Assembly (NCBI GenBank): GCA_905182135.1
Contig: CAJJAG010000001.1
Span: 1 to 64,000, forward strand
DNA: 64,000 nucleotides
Direction of reading: 5' to 3'
Source of the DNA: an uncultured Acidimicrobiaceae bacterium
Lineage (GTDB): Bacteria; Actinomycetota; Acidimicrobiia; Acidimicrobiales; UBA10347
Positions 35,577-43,780 of this stretch are shown here, one piece after another. The notes beneath the pieces are model-generated. The model had not been told where the DNA came from. It worked only from the letters and a program-made list of their open reading frames with translations, and searched no databases. The stretch's first letter is position 1. Every line of letters begins with the position of its first letter. The position numbers and the translations under genes were made by a program.

Positions 35577-36824
35577 ATGGCAAACGACGAGATGGCCGAG
35601 CTGGAATCATGGCTCAACGCAAACTGGGACCCCTCACTTACTGTTGGCGAATGGTGGCAGATCTTGGCCGACAGCGGCTACGCCAAGCCCAGTCTCCCCG
35701 AGAACGCGTACGGCAAGGGTTGGGGCAATGCCCAAGAGACCCAGGCCATGAGAATGATGGCGTCAAAGGACATCCTTGGCCCTCCGCCTGGACTTGGCTA
35801 TATGCTTGCTGCTCCAACAATTGCGGCCCATGGCACCCAATACCAGATCGATCGATACATCCCACAGATTCTGAATGGCCAAGAGGCGTGGTGTCAGTTG
35901 TTCTCTGAGCCGGTCGCAGGCTCTGATTTAGCTGGCCTGCAGACCAGGGGTGTGCAAGACGGCGACGAATGGCACGTCACCGGCCAAAAGGTCTGGACCT
36001 CACAAGGCCATGCAGCCGACCTGGGCATGCTCATCGCCCGCACCGACCCAACAGCGCCGAAGCACCGCGGCATGTCGTACTTCGCCATCGACATGGACCA
36101 AGACGGTGTCGAGGTTCGACCCCTCAAAGAGATGACAGGTCGAACCTTTTTCAGCGAAGTTTTCATGGATAACGCTGTGGTCCGCGACAAAGACCGCCTG
36201 GGCGATATGGGCGACGGCTGGCGAGTAGCCAACACCACGCTCACTGTCGAACGCACCTCGATCGGCACTGGTTCTACGGGTGTCGCTATGGCTGCGCCTG
36301 GCAAGAAAATAAACTCGTTCGAGCGTATCGCCGGCGATGTCGTGCAAAAGTCGAAGGGAAACCGCGCTGAGGGCCATGCGCCTGGTGTGGGCATGAAACT
36401 GTTCGACCGCTACGTCGATATCGCCCGCAAGCTTGGTCGCATCGAAGAACCAACGATGCGCCAAGATCTCATGAAGCTCTACACGATGCTGCAGGTGAAC
36501 CGTCTGAACATCCAACGGGCTCGGGTGAAGAACCAGCGCACCGGCGGTGAACCCAATATCGCCAAACTGTGGAACGGCGAGCACCATCGCCAGTTCCGTG
36601 ACATCGGACTGAGCATCATCGGCGCCGACGGCATGCTGGCCCCAACCGCGTCAATGACTGATCCGGCCGTCGTCAATGTGGCACTAAATGCACAGGCCCC
36701 GCCGATCTACGGTGGCACTGATCAGATCCAGCGCAACATCATCGGCGAGCGAGTGCTTGGGCTCCCCAAGGAGCCAGGCCACGACCGCAACATTCCCTTC
36801 AACGAACTGCCGAAGAACGCTTGA
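35577..36824 (+). CDS. Acyl-CoA dehydrogenase
   Basis: A 415-residue FAD-dependent dehydrogenase. Visible motifs are S-E-P-V-A-G-S-D-L-A near 115, V-W-T-S-Q-G-H near 142 and the terminal segment I-Y-G-G-T-D-Q-I-Q. The Y-E-G-T glutamate of short/medium-chain enzymes is glycine here. That is common in actinobacterial FadE branches that use a base elsewhere, so activity is not excluded. ATG 35577 begins the family N-terminus. It is convergent with the leucine cluster and may share its physiological context, but it is a separate transcript. Confidence 0.92.
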   Translation: MANDEMAELESWLNANWDPSLTVGEWWQILADSGYAKPSLPENAYGKGWGNAQETQAMRMMASKDILGPPPGLGYMLAAPTIAAHGTQYQIDRYIPQILNGQEAWCQLFSEPVAGSDLAGLQTRGVQDGDEWHVTGQKVWTSQGHAADLGMLIARTDPTAPKHRGMSYFAIDMDQDGVEVRPLKEMTGRTFFSEVFMDNAVVRDKDRLGDMGDGWRVANTTLTVERTSIGTGSTGVAMAAPGKKINSFERIAGDVVQKSKGNRAEGHAPGVGMKLFDRYVDIARKLGRIEEPTMRQDLMKLYTMLQVNRLNIQRARVKNQRTGGEPNIAKLWNGEHHRQFRDIGLSIIGADGMLAPTASMTDPAVVNVALNAQAPPIYGGTDQIQRNIIGERVLGLPKEPGHDRNIPFNELPKNA

Positions 36825-36875
36825 ACCTGAACGCAAACGTCAGCGAGGTACCCATTCGGTGTCCGCAGCGCTTGT

Positions 36876-37349
36876 TTAGGCCATCGGCCGCTTGAACATA
36901 AGAGCGTTACGGACCGCGGTGCAAACAAGCACGTCGTCCTGATTAAACGCGCGGTGTTCGAACGTAACGATGCCTCGATCAGGTTGCGACTTCGAGGCGC
37001 GCGCTGCGAGCACTTCAGTGTCAGCATGAATTGTGTCGCCGTGGAAGACGGGTGCCGGAAACTTCACCGCGTCGAACCCCAGGTTCGCCACAGTCGTGCC
37101 ATGCGTCAACTCATGCACCGATAACCCCACCAACAGAGCGACCGTGTACATCGAATTCACGAGCACCTTGCCGAACTGTGTCGTCGACGCATAGTCCGCG
37201 TCCAGATGCAGCGGTGCCGGATTCATCGTCGACACCGTGAAACCAACATTGTCGGCTTCGGTGACTGTGCGGGTCAGCGCATGCTGCACCACCAAACCAG
37301 GTTGCAGCTCCTCGAACCACATTCCCTTCGGAATAATTTCACGTGCCAT
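36876..37349 (-). CDS. MaoC-like enoyl-CoA hydratase
   Basis: A 157-residue hot-dog-fold hydratase. The hydratase motif region includes the [12 protein letters not shown] segment near residue 40, which carries the catalytic Asp/His dyad, and F-H-G-D-T-I-H near 104. The counterpart in the mycobacterial accD1-accA1-fadE19 cluster (Rv2499c) is reported to be an (R)-specific hydratase acting with the CitE-like lyase in leucine and itaconate breakdown. The same role is likely here from synteny. It is the last gene of the cluster; the lyase gene ends 43 bp upstream. Confidence 0.9.
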   Translation of the reverse strand: MAREIIPKGMWFEELQPGLVVQHALTRTVTEADNVGFTVSTMNPAPLHLDADYASTTQFGKVLVNSMYTVALLVGLSVHELTHGTTVANLGFDAVKFPAPVFHGDTIHADTEVLAARASKSQPDRGIVTFEHRAFNQDDVLVCTAVRNALMFKRPMA

Positions 37350-37392
37350 CTATCCTCCTAGAGTCCGTGCGCCAGGCGCATGGACATTGCCT

Positions 37393-38277
37393 TTAGCCGT
37401 TGCGGGGATCGATGCCGGCGGCCGCCAGGACCTGGCGGGCCTGCTCGGCAAGTGGTTCATCTACCATTTGACCTTCAAAATCGATAGCGGCAACGCCAGA
37501 CGCGACACCGATGTCGTACGCGGCTAGCAGGCGTTCGGCCCGCTCAATCTCAGCGTCGCTAGGCGTGAAGCCGGCATTGGCCAGTGCAACCTGATCTGGA
37601 TGAATGCAGAGCTTGCCAACGAAACCCATCGCTCGAGCCTCGAAGGCTTCGACCGACATCCGGTCATTGTCTCGGAAGTTCGCAACGATCTGGTCGATAA
37701 CTGGCTTGTCTGCAAGTCGCCCGGCTTGAGCAATGGAGGCTCGGGCGAACTGCACTTCGACGTTGTTTTGGGTACGCACTCCACCCAGGTCGGCGACGTA
37801 GTCCTCGGCTCCAAAGTAACCACCGATCACCTGGCTGTGACTGAGGAGATGACGGGCGTCGGCAACGCCACGTGCCGTTTCCAGACCAGCAACAATGCCC
37901 AGATGACCGAAATCAGCCTCGGCGAGCGCCCTGGCACATTGGTCGAGCCCTTCGAGGGTCTCGATCATCGGCACAACAACGCCGGCTAAGTCACGATGAA
38001 GACCGAACGAAATATCATCGGCAAACCATGGGGTACCTGGTGGGTTCACTCGGATAAACACAGCGCTGCCTTGGCCCATGATCGTGGGGGCGAGTTCGAC
38101 GGCGTTTAAACGCCCGGCGGCTTTTTGACTGACTGGTGTCGCGTCTTCGCAGTCGATCACGACCCCATCAGCGCCGCTACGTGTCAGCTTGGGAATGAGG
38201 TCGTCTCGTACCGCTGGTGCAAACAGGACCGAACGCAGCCGCGGCAGCGCTCCTGGGGTCAGGGCTTCGGAAGTCAT
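37393..38277 (-). CDS. CitE-like beta-hydroxyacyl-CoA lyase
   Basis: A 294-residue TIM-barrel lyase of the HpcH/citrate lyase beta family. Family marks are R-S-V-L-F-A-P-A near the start, V-I-D-C-E-D-A-T for the CoA/metal region near 45, the glutamate in P-M-I-E-T-L-E, and G-A-E-D-Y-V-A-D-L near 160 with the second metal ligand. ATG 38277 overlaps the last base of the dehydrogenase stop (TGATG), indicating coupling. By synteny with Rv2498c of M. tuberculosis it should cleave 3-hydroxy-3-methylglutaryl-CoA to acetyl-CoA and acetoacetate, possibly also citramalyl-CoA. Confidence 0.9.
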   Translation of the reverse strand: MTSEALTPGALPRLRSVLFAPAVRDDLIPKLTRSGADGVVIDCEDATPVSQKAAGRLNAVELAPTIMGQGSAVFIRVNPPGTPWFADDISFGLHRDLAGVVVPMIETLEGLDQCARALAEADFGHLGIVAGLETARGVADARHLLSHSQVIGGYFGAEDYVADLGGVRTQNNVEVQFARASIAQAGRLADKPVIDQIVANFRDNDRMSVEAFEARAMGFVGKLCIHPDQVALANAGFTPSDAEIERAERLLAAYDIGVASGVAAIDFEGQMVDEPLAEQARQVLAAAGIDPRNG

Positions 38278-39431
38278 CAGGTCGCAGCGTAGGACCGTTT
38301 GGCGACTTCTTCTAGCATTACCTCGGTGGCACCGCCGCCAATCGGCAAGATACGAGCGTCGCGACACATTCGCTCTATTGCCGACTCGCGCATGTAGCCC
38401 ATACCGCCATGGAACTGCATGCAGTCGTACATGACCTGGTTGATTGCCTCGCAGCCGAACGCCTTAGCGCCCGACATAGCTTTGACATTGTCTTCGCCCT
38501 GATCTCCAAGCCATGCGGCGTGATACATCGATGCTCGAGTCGCGTCAATTTTGGCCTGGTTCATCGCCATACGCTGACGGATCGCACCCAAGTCATACAA
38601 ATGTCCGCCGAAGGCTTCACGGTTCTGGCAGTACTCGTTGGTCATATCGATCGCTGCTTGTGCGGCGCCCACGCCCATTCCGACGATCACCATGCGTTCG
38701 TTCTGGAAGTTCTTCATCGTTGCGTAGAAACCACGATGCGGCGTTCCCAAAAGCTGCTCATCGGGCACAAACACGTTATCGAGCGTGAGCTCGGCCGTGT
38801 CGCTACAGAGCCAGCCATGCTTGTCCAGCTTCTTTGCCACGCTGAAGCCCTCGGTTCCGGCCGGGACTAGGAACATCGAGATCCCGTACTTATTGTCATT
38901 GTCAGTCCTGGCTGCGACGATCGTCATATCGCCATAGACACCGTTTGTGATGAAAGTCTTGGTGCCATTGATCCGCCACCCATCGCCGTCCTTTACGGCT
39001 TTGGACCGGATCCCAGCGACATCAGACCCTGCATCGGGTTCGCTTACACCGATCGACAGGATGAAGTCTCCGCTCAGCATCCCCGGCACATATTTCGCTA
39101 GCTGTTCGGGACTGCCCGAGTTGATCAGATGAGGCCCTGCCATATCGGTGTGCACTAATGCAGTGACCTCGAAGCCGGCGAACGTAGATGCCCCGAGCGC
39201 TTCGCTGAACGTTGCAGAGGCTAGGTAGCCCATGCCGAGCCCGCCGAGCTCTTCTGGAACGCGCAAGCTGAACATGCCGAGCGAGCCCATCTTGCGCAGC
39301 ACATCACGTGGCACTTTGCCGTCGTGTTCCCACTGCTCACCGTGTGGCTTCACCTCGTTCGTCACGAAATCGACGACCTGATCGTAGATCGCTTCAAGTT
39401 CGTCGGTCATGTAGACGTTGCGGGTGGTCAT
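38277..39431 (-). CDS. Acyl-CoA dehydrogenase, leucine-cluster type
   Basis: A 384-residue FAD enzyme. Motifs are S-E-P-D-A-G-S-D-V near 128, G-T-K-T-F-I-T-N near 153 and the catalytic-loop segment I-G-G-G-A-T-E-V-M near 370. Its position directly after the biotin-dependent carboxylase genes matches fadE19 and the liu/isovaleryl-CoA dehydrogenases, so it probably oxidises isovaleryl-CoA or a related branched acyl-CoA before carboxylation. Its start overlaps the carboxylase stop by 4 nt (ATGA). Confidence 0.92.
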   Translation of the reverse strand: MTTRNVYMTDELEAIYDQVVDFVTNEVKPHGEQWEHDGKVPRDVLRKMGSLGMFSLRVPEELGGLGMGYLASATFSEALGASTFAGFEVTALVHTDMAGPHLINSGSPEQLAKYVPGMLSGDFILSIGVSEPDAGSDVAGIRSKAVKDGDGWRINGTKTFITNGVYGDMTIVAARTDNDNKYGISMFLVPAGTEGFSVAKKLDKHGWLCSDTAELTLDNVFVPDEQLLGTPHRGFYATMKNFQNERMVIVGMGVGAAQAAIDMTNEYCQNREAFGGHLYDLGAIRQRMAMNQAKIDATRASMYHAAWLGDQGEDNVKAMSGAKAFGCEAINQVMYDCMQFHGGMGYMRESAIERMCRDARILPIGGGATEVMLEEVAKRSYAAT

Positions 39432-41350
39432 TGGGGGCTCTCCTGAGACGATTCGTCGGTTATAGCAGCGGCAAAAGTCACAAGCACTTCACCGGTCGCG
39501 ATTTGGTCGCCGGGTGCAACTCGCACCTCGGCAATAGTCGATGCTCCACTTGCTCGTAGCGAATGGAGCATCTTCATGGCTTCAATGACCACGAGCACCT
39601 GGTCTCCGTCAACGACGTCACCGGGTGCAACCATCACATCGCTCACCACTGCAGGGAACGGGGCGACGATCGCGTCGCCACTGCTCTTGCGCGTAGCCAG
39701 GCTCGGCGCCCACCGTTCGGTACGGCTCGGAACAGTGAAGCTGTACACGTGACCATGATTGTTCACGGCCACACGGCGGGCATCAAGGTCGACCGCCACA
39801 GGAGAACGCTGCTTGTCTTCCACATCTTCTTTGGTCAGCACCATCTCATAGGCCTCACCGTCCGCTGCAACGAGTCCGAGATTGCGTTTCATTTCGTGCG
39901 GCGTGACTGAGAATGACGAGCCGAGCCATGGGCTTGCCTTGTCGCGTTCGGCCTCGCTGGCCTGAGCCCACGCAATGGCACCCGTAGCAGCCGCAGCGCT
40001 CAAGCCATCGGGCGACAGCGAAGGGACGGGTGTTTCATCGAGGAACCGAGTGGTAACTCGACCGTCGATAATTGGCTGTTGGTCAAGAAGCCAACGGTGG
40101 AAGCCGGCAGTGGTGACCACGCCGTCGATAATCAGATTGTCGAGGGCACGTCGCATCTTGGCCAACGCCTCGTCGCGGGTGCTCCCGTGCACGATGAGCT
40201 TGGCGATCATCGAGTCATAGTGCGGCGATATCTCGCTGCCTGCCTCGACCCCTGAGTCCCACCGCACGTCGGCAGGAACCTGAATTTGACTGATCATTCC
40301 GATCTGAGGAGCAAAATTGTTCTGGGTGTCTTCGGCCAAGATGCGGGCCTCGATGGCATGGCCTTGAAACTGCAGTTGCTCGGCCGTAATCGACAACCGT
40401 TCGCCTGCCGCAACTCGGATCATCAGCTCGACCAGGTCAACACGTGTAATTGCCTCGGTGACCGGATGTTCAACTTGAAGACGGGTATTCACCTCGAGGA
40501 AGAAGTGCTCGCCTGTCTCATCATCAACGATGAACTCCACGGTTCCAGCCGAGTCATATCCCATCGCCTTTGCCAATGACTGCGCCGACTCACGGAGCGC
40601 TTGTCGGGTCTGCGGCGCCAGGTTTGGGGCGGGAGCTTCTTCGAGCAGCTTCTGATAGCGCCGTTGTACTGAGCACTCCCGTGTGCCGAGTTCGGCCGAC
40701 CCGCCATGCTTGTCGCCAACAATTTGCACCTCGATGTGGCGAGGCCGCTGCACGTACCGTTCGACAATCACGCTGCCATCGCCAAAGGCGTGCTCCGCCT
40801 CGGCCGAGGCTTCGGTAAGCGCCACTGAGAACTCGGTGGCATCGTTCGCAATGCGGATTCCCTTGCCTCCGCCTCCAGCTGAAGCCTTGACCAGAATCGG
40901 AAACCCAATTCGGGCAGCAGCCTGGGCAAGTTCGCCTGGATCCTGCGATTCGGACCATCCGGGGATGGTTGGCACGCCCGCCCGTTCGGCGATCTTGCGG
41001 GCTTCAATCTTGGAACCCATAGATGCGATGACGCCAGGATTCGGGCCGACCCAGATCAGACCGTGGTCGACACACGCCTGAGCGAAGGCCGCGTTTTCGG
41101 CCAGGAAGCCGTACCCAGGATGAACCGCTGTTGCACCCGACGTTGTCGCTGCAGAAATCACGCGTTCAATCGACAGGTAGGACTCAGCCAAGCTGGCGGG
41201 GCCAATTGCAACCGCCATCGTGGCTTCACCAACGTACGGGGCATCAGCATCAGGCTCTGCGTAGACCGCAACCGTCTCATGGCCCAGTCGATCGGCGGTG
41301 CGAATGATGCGGCGGGCAATCTCGCCGCGGTTAGCAATCAAAATGCGCAT
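39428..41350 (-). CDS. Biotin-dependent acyl-CoA carboxylase alpha subunit (MCC-type)
   Basis: A 640-residue fusion of biotin carboxylase (about 1-450), a linker, and a biotin carrier domain (about 565-635). The ATP-grasp glycine-rich loop is K-A-S-A-G-G-G-G-K-G near 152. E-V-N-T-R-L-Q-V-E-H near 285 is the carboxylase active-site signature. Biotin should be attached at Lys593 in E-A-M-K-M. With the beta subunit it carboxylates a branched enoyl-CoA, most likely 3-methylcrotonyl-CoA in leucine breakdown. Start ATG 41350 lies 64 bp after the beta-subunit stop, with a strong hairpin between. Confidence 0.94.
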   Translation of the reverse strand: MRILIANRGEIARRIIRTADRLGHETVAVYAEPDADAPYVGEATMAVAIGPASLAESYLSIERVISAATTSGATAVHPGYGFLAENAAFAQACVDHGLIWVGPNPGVIASMGSKIEARKIAERAGVPTIPGWSESQDPGELAQAAARIGFPILVKASAGGGGKGIRIANDATEFSVALTEASAEAEHAFGDGSVIVERYVQRPRHIEVQIVGDKHGGSAELGTRECSVQRRYQKLLEEAPAPNLAPQTRQALRESAQSLAKAMGYDSAGTVEFIVDDETGEHFFLEVNTRLQVEHPVTEAITRVDLVELMIRVAAGERLSITAEQLQFQGHAIEARILAEDTQNNFAPQIGMISQIQVPADVRWDSGVEAGSEISPHYDSMIAKLIVHGSTRDEALAKMRRALDNLIIDGVVTTAGFHRWLLDQQPIIDGRVTTRFLDETPVPSLSPDGLSAAAATGAIAWAQASEAERDKASPWLGSSFSVTPHEMKRNLGLVAADGEAYEMVLTKEDVEDKQRSPVAVDLDARRVAVNNHGHVYSFTVPSRTERWAPSLATRKSSGDAIVAPFPAVVSDVMVAPGDVVDGDQVLVVIEAMKMLHSLRASGASTIAEVRVAPGDQIATGEVLVTFAAAITDESSQESPQ

Positions 41351-41369
41351 ATTGGCTCGATTCGAAAAC

Positions 41370-41392
41370 TTGACACCCCGGGGGTGTCAAGA
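41370..41392 (-). other. 11-bp intercistronic hairpin between carboxylase subunit genes
   Basis: CTTGACACCCC (41370-41380) pairs perfectly with GGGGTGTCAAG (41382-41392) around a single central G, so the real loop uses the innermost pairs. There is no T-run. Placed between the beta and alpha genes of one operon, it may stabilise or process the mRNA and set subunit ratio. Its GTGTC core recalls the REP-like palindromes, but the rest of the half-site is absent. Confidence 0.6.
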
Positions 41393-41414
41393 ACTGAGTA
41401 GGTCATCACAGCAA

Positions 41415-43037
41415 TCACATCCGGTACACCAGGCCGGGGCCAGGCGCTGGTTTGTCGTGGCGGGCGGCCAGGGCGAGGGATAGCCCCAGAGCATTTCGGG
41501 TATCAACGGGGTCAATCAGGCCGTCGTCCCAAAGCCGACTGGTGGCGTAGTAGGGGTCGCTCTGCGTTTCGTACTGGCCACGAATATGGGCTCGGATCTC
41601 AGCGAGTTCTTCGTCGGTTGTGTCGGCACCCTTCAGACCACCAACCCGGATGTCGACGAGCACTGTCTCGGCCGTGTCAGCCGCCATAGTCGCAATTCGA
41701 GAATTCGGCCATGCAAACAAGAACCGAGGATTGAAACCTCGGCCGCACATGCCATAGTTCCCGGCGCCGTAAGAGCCGCCGATGAGCACCGTATACCTCG
41801 GGACTGTCGCGTTGGCCACAGCAGCAACCATCTTGGCGCCATTCTTGGCGATGCCCCCCTTTTCGCTGTCGCTGCCGACCATGTAGCCGCTGGTGTTCTG
41901 CAAAAAGACCAACGGAACCCGACGCTGCTCACAAAGCTCGATGAAATGGGTGGCCTTCAATGCCGATTCGCTGAAGATGATGCCGTTGTTGGAGATAATG
42001 CCGACCAGATGGCCCCAGATCCGGGCGAAGCCGCACACGATCGACTCGCCCCACTCGGGTTTGAAGGCGGCGAAACGACTGCCATCCACAATGCGAGCGA
42101 TGATCTCGGTCGCATCGAATGGAATTCGATCATCGGCACTGACAATGCCGTAGATCTCTTCGGGTGGGTACGCCGGCGGTTCAGGCTCGACCCAATCGAG
42201 CCATCCATCGCGCTGATCGACACGCCGCTGGTTCGTGGTCTCACAGATTTCGCGAAGTTTGCCATACGCCTCGCGTTCGCTCGACGCCATGTAATCACTC
42301 ACCCCGCTGATGCGAGTGTGAAGCACTGCACCGCCCAGGTCGTCTGGTTCGATGATCTCGCCGAGCGCCGCTTTGACGATTGGCGGGCCGCCCAGGAAAA
42401 TTCGACCGATGCCCTCGACCATGATCACTTCGTCGCTTAGGGCTGGCACATAGGCGCCACCAGCGGTGCACCCGCCTAGCACGACAGCGAGCTGTGGCAG
42501 GCCTTGTGCCGACAGCCGTGCTTGACGATAAAAGGAGCCGCCGAAATGGTCCTTATCTGGGAAGATCTCGTCTTGCAGTGGCAAGAATGCCCCGCCTGAG
42601 TCGACCAAATAGATGATGCCAAGCCGGTTCTCTTCCGCAATTTCTTGCGCCCGCACATGCTTCTTGATCGACATGGGAAGCAGGCTTCCACCTTTAACCG
42701 TTGCGTCATTGGCGATGAAGACCCACGGCACGCCGTGCACGATCCCGATGCCAGTTACAACCCCTGCGCCAGGAGCCTCATCGTCATATTGGCCATAGGC
42801 GCTGAGCGTCGAGAACTCGAGGAACGACGTGTTGTCATCAGTCACCAAATCAATGCGGTCGCGAACCATGATTTTGCCGCGATCGAGGTGGCGCTTAATC
42901 GACTGTTGCCGCCGCTCGCCCCCATCAATCACCCACTGTTGTCGCGTTCTGAGCGTGGAGAGTTCCCCCAAGTAGATATCGCGGTTCTCAGCGAACTCGG
43001 CAGAACCAACATCGATCTTTGACGTAATCCGATTCAT
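41415..43037 (-). CDS. Acyl-CoA carboxylase beta subunit (methylcrotonyl-CoA carboxylase type)
   Basis: A 540-residue carboxyltransferase with N-terminal (CoA) and C-terminal (biotin) crotonase-like halves. The segment L-P-L-Q-D-E-I-F-P-D-K-D-H-F-G-G near 155 is typical of methylcrotonyl-CoA carboxylase rather than propionyl-CoA carboxylase. G-G-S-Y-G-A-G-N-Y-G-M-C-G near 420 belongs to the biotin-side oxyanion hole. The gene follows the TetR regulator by 44 bp and starts the catabolic part of the cluster. Confidence 0.94.
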   Translation of the reverse strand: MNRITSKIDVGSAEFAENRDIYLGELSTLRTRQQWVIDGGERRQQSIKRHLDRGKIMVRDRIDLVTDDNTSFLEFSTLSAYGQYDDEAPGAGVVTGIGIVHGVPWVFIANDATVKGGSLLPMSIKKHVRAQEIAEENRLGIIYLVDSGGAFLPLQDEIFPDKDHFGGSFYRQARLSAQGLPQLAVVLGGCTAGGAYVPALSDEVIMVEGIGRIFLGGPPIVKAALGEIIEPDDLGGAVLHTRISGVSDYMASSEREAYGKLREICETTNQRRVDQRDGWLDWVEPEPPAYPPEEIYGIVSADDRIPFDATEIIARIVDGSRFAAFKPEWGESIVCGFARIWGHLVGIISNNGIIFSESALKATHFIELCEQRRVPLVFLQNTSGYMVGSDSEKGGIAKNGAKMVAAVANATVPRYTVLIGGSYGAGNYGMCGRGFNPRFLFAWPNSRIATMAADTAETVLVDIRVGGLKGADTTDEELAEIRAHIRGQYETQSDPYYATSRLWDDGLIDPVDTRNALGLSLALAARHDKPAPGPGLVYRM

Positions 43038-43081
43038 CGTGTCTCTCTCACTGGCTGCGTCTCATATTTGAGGCCTCATCG

Positions 43082-43684
43082 TCAACTCTCATACTGGGTA
43101 ACTCCTTGCAGAAATTGATCACTGATCGCGGTAGCCAGCTGGTCGACTGTCAGGTTTCCTGCGGGATCAAACCACTCTGCGGTTGCATTCATTGCGCCAA
43201 AGAGAATGAGTCGACGCAAGCGCAGCTCTTTGGTGTTTGCAGCAGGAAACAACACTTCGAAGAGCTGGTTCCACTTCTGCTCATAGCTATCCCGTTTAGG
43301 TACCACCGCAGCGCGCACTTCAGCTGGAGCGCTGAAAAACGAGGTGACATGGGCTGTTGTATAGGGGCCGTTTTCGAAGATGGCGCTCAGGTGGGATCTC
43401 ACATGTTCTCGAACATGAACCGCCACATCGTCAGTTCCAGCCAGCGAGGATTGTGCCTCGTCGAATGCATCGATCATGACCACGATGCCGTCGTTCAAGA
43501 CAGCAACAAACAGCGCTTCCTTCGATTCGAAGTGATGGTAAATGGAGCCAGCCTTAATCCCGGTCGCCGCAGCAATCTGTCGCAAGGTCGTGCCGACGTA
43601 CCCCTGCCGAACGAAGAGTTCGGCTGCGGCATCGAGGACCCGAGCACGTCCAGTGATCTCCTCGGTCTGCAGCCCCACACCCAC
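43082..43684 (-). CDS. TetR-family transcriptional regulator
   Basis: A 200-residue regulator. The N-terminal helix-turn-helix (about 12-58) contains T-T-L-R-Q-I-A-A-A-T-G and G-S-I-Y-H-H-F-E-S-K-E, the standard TetR recognition helix. The C-terminal ligand domain should bind a CoA ester or metabolite of the downstream pathway. It is the first gene of the leucine cluster, and a near-perfect operator lies 7 bp upstream of its GTG, so autorepression of the operon is likely. A second GTG two codons on (43678) is also possible. Confidence 0.92.
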   Translation of the reverse strand: MGVGLQTEEITGRARVLDAAAELFVRQGYVGTTLRQIAAATGIKAGSIYHHFESKEALFVAVLNDGIVVMIDAFDEAQSSLAGTDDVAVHVREHVRSHLSAIFENGPYTTAHVTSFFSAPAEVRAAVVPKRDSYEQKWNQLFEVLFPAANTKELRLRRLILFGAMNATAEWFDPAGNLTVDQLATAISDQFLQGVTQYES

Positions 43685-43690
43685 GAACCT

Positions 43691-43708
43691 ACCTAACGCT
43701 TGTTAGGT
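43691..43708. promoter_or_regulatory. Probable TetR operator (ACCTAAC-N4-GTTAGGT)
   Basis: A perfect 7+4+7 inverted repeat, ACCTAAC (43691-43697) and GTTAGGT (43702-43708), lies in the 96-bp divergent region between the tetR gene and guaD. It is 7 bp from the tetR start and 73 bp from the guaD start. Size, symmetry and position fit a site bound by the adjacent TetR protein. It may affect both directions. Confidence 0.75.
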
Positions 43709-43780
43709 TTGTCAAGTGGCGCCCACTTCCATCGTGCGCCATCACCTTGCGTGGCGGCGCGAGCACGGCATGATGTGGGT

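Noticed and set aside
35577..36824. Loss of the Y-E-G-T glutamate taken as evidence of an inactive acyl-CoA dehydrogenase.
   Set aside because: The G-G-T variant is common in active acyl-CoA dehydrogenase branches that place the base elsewhere.
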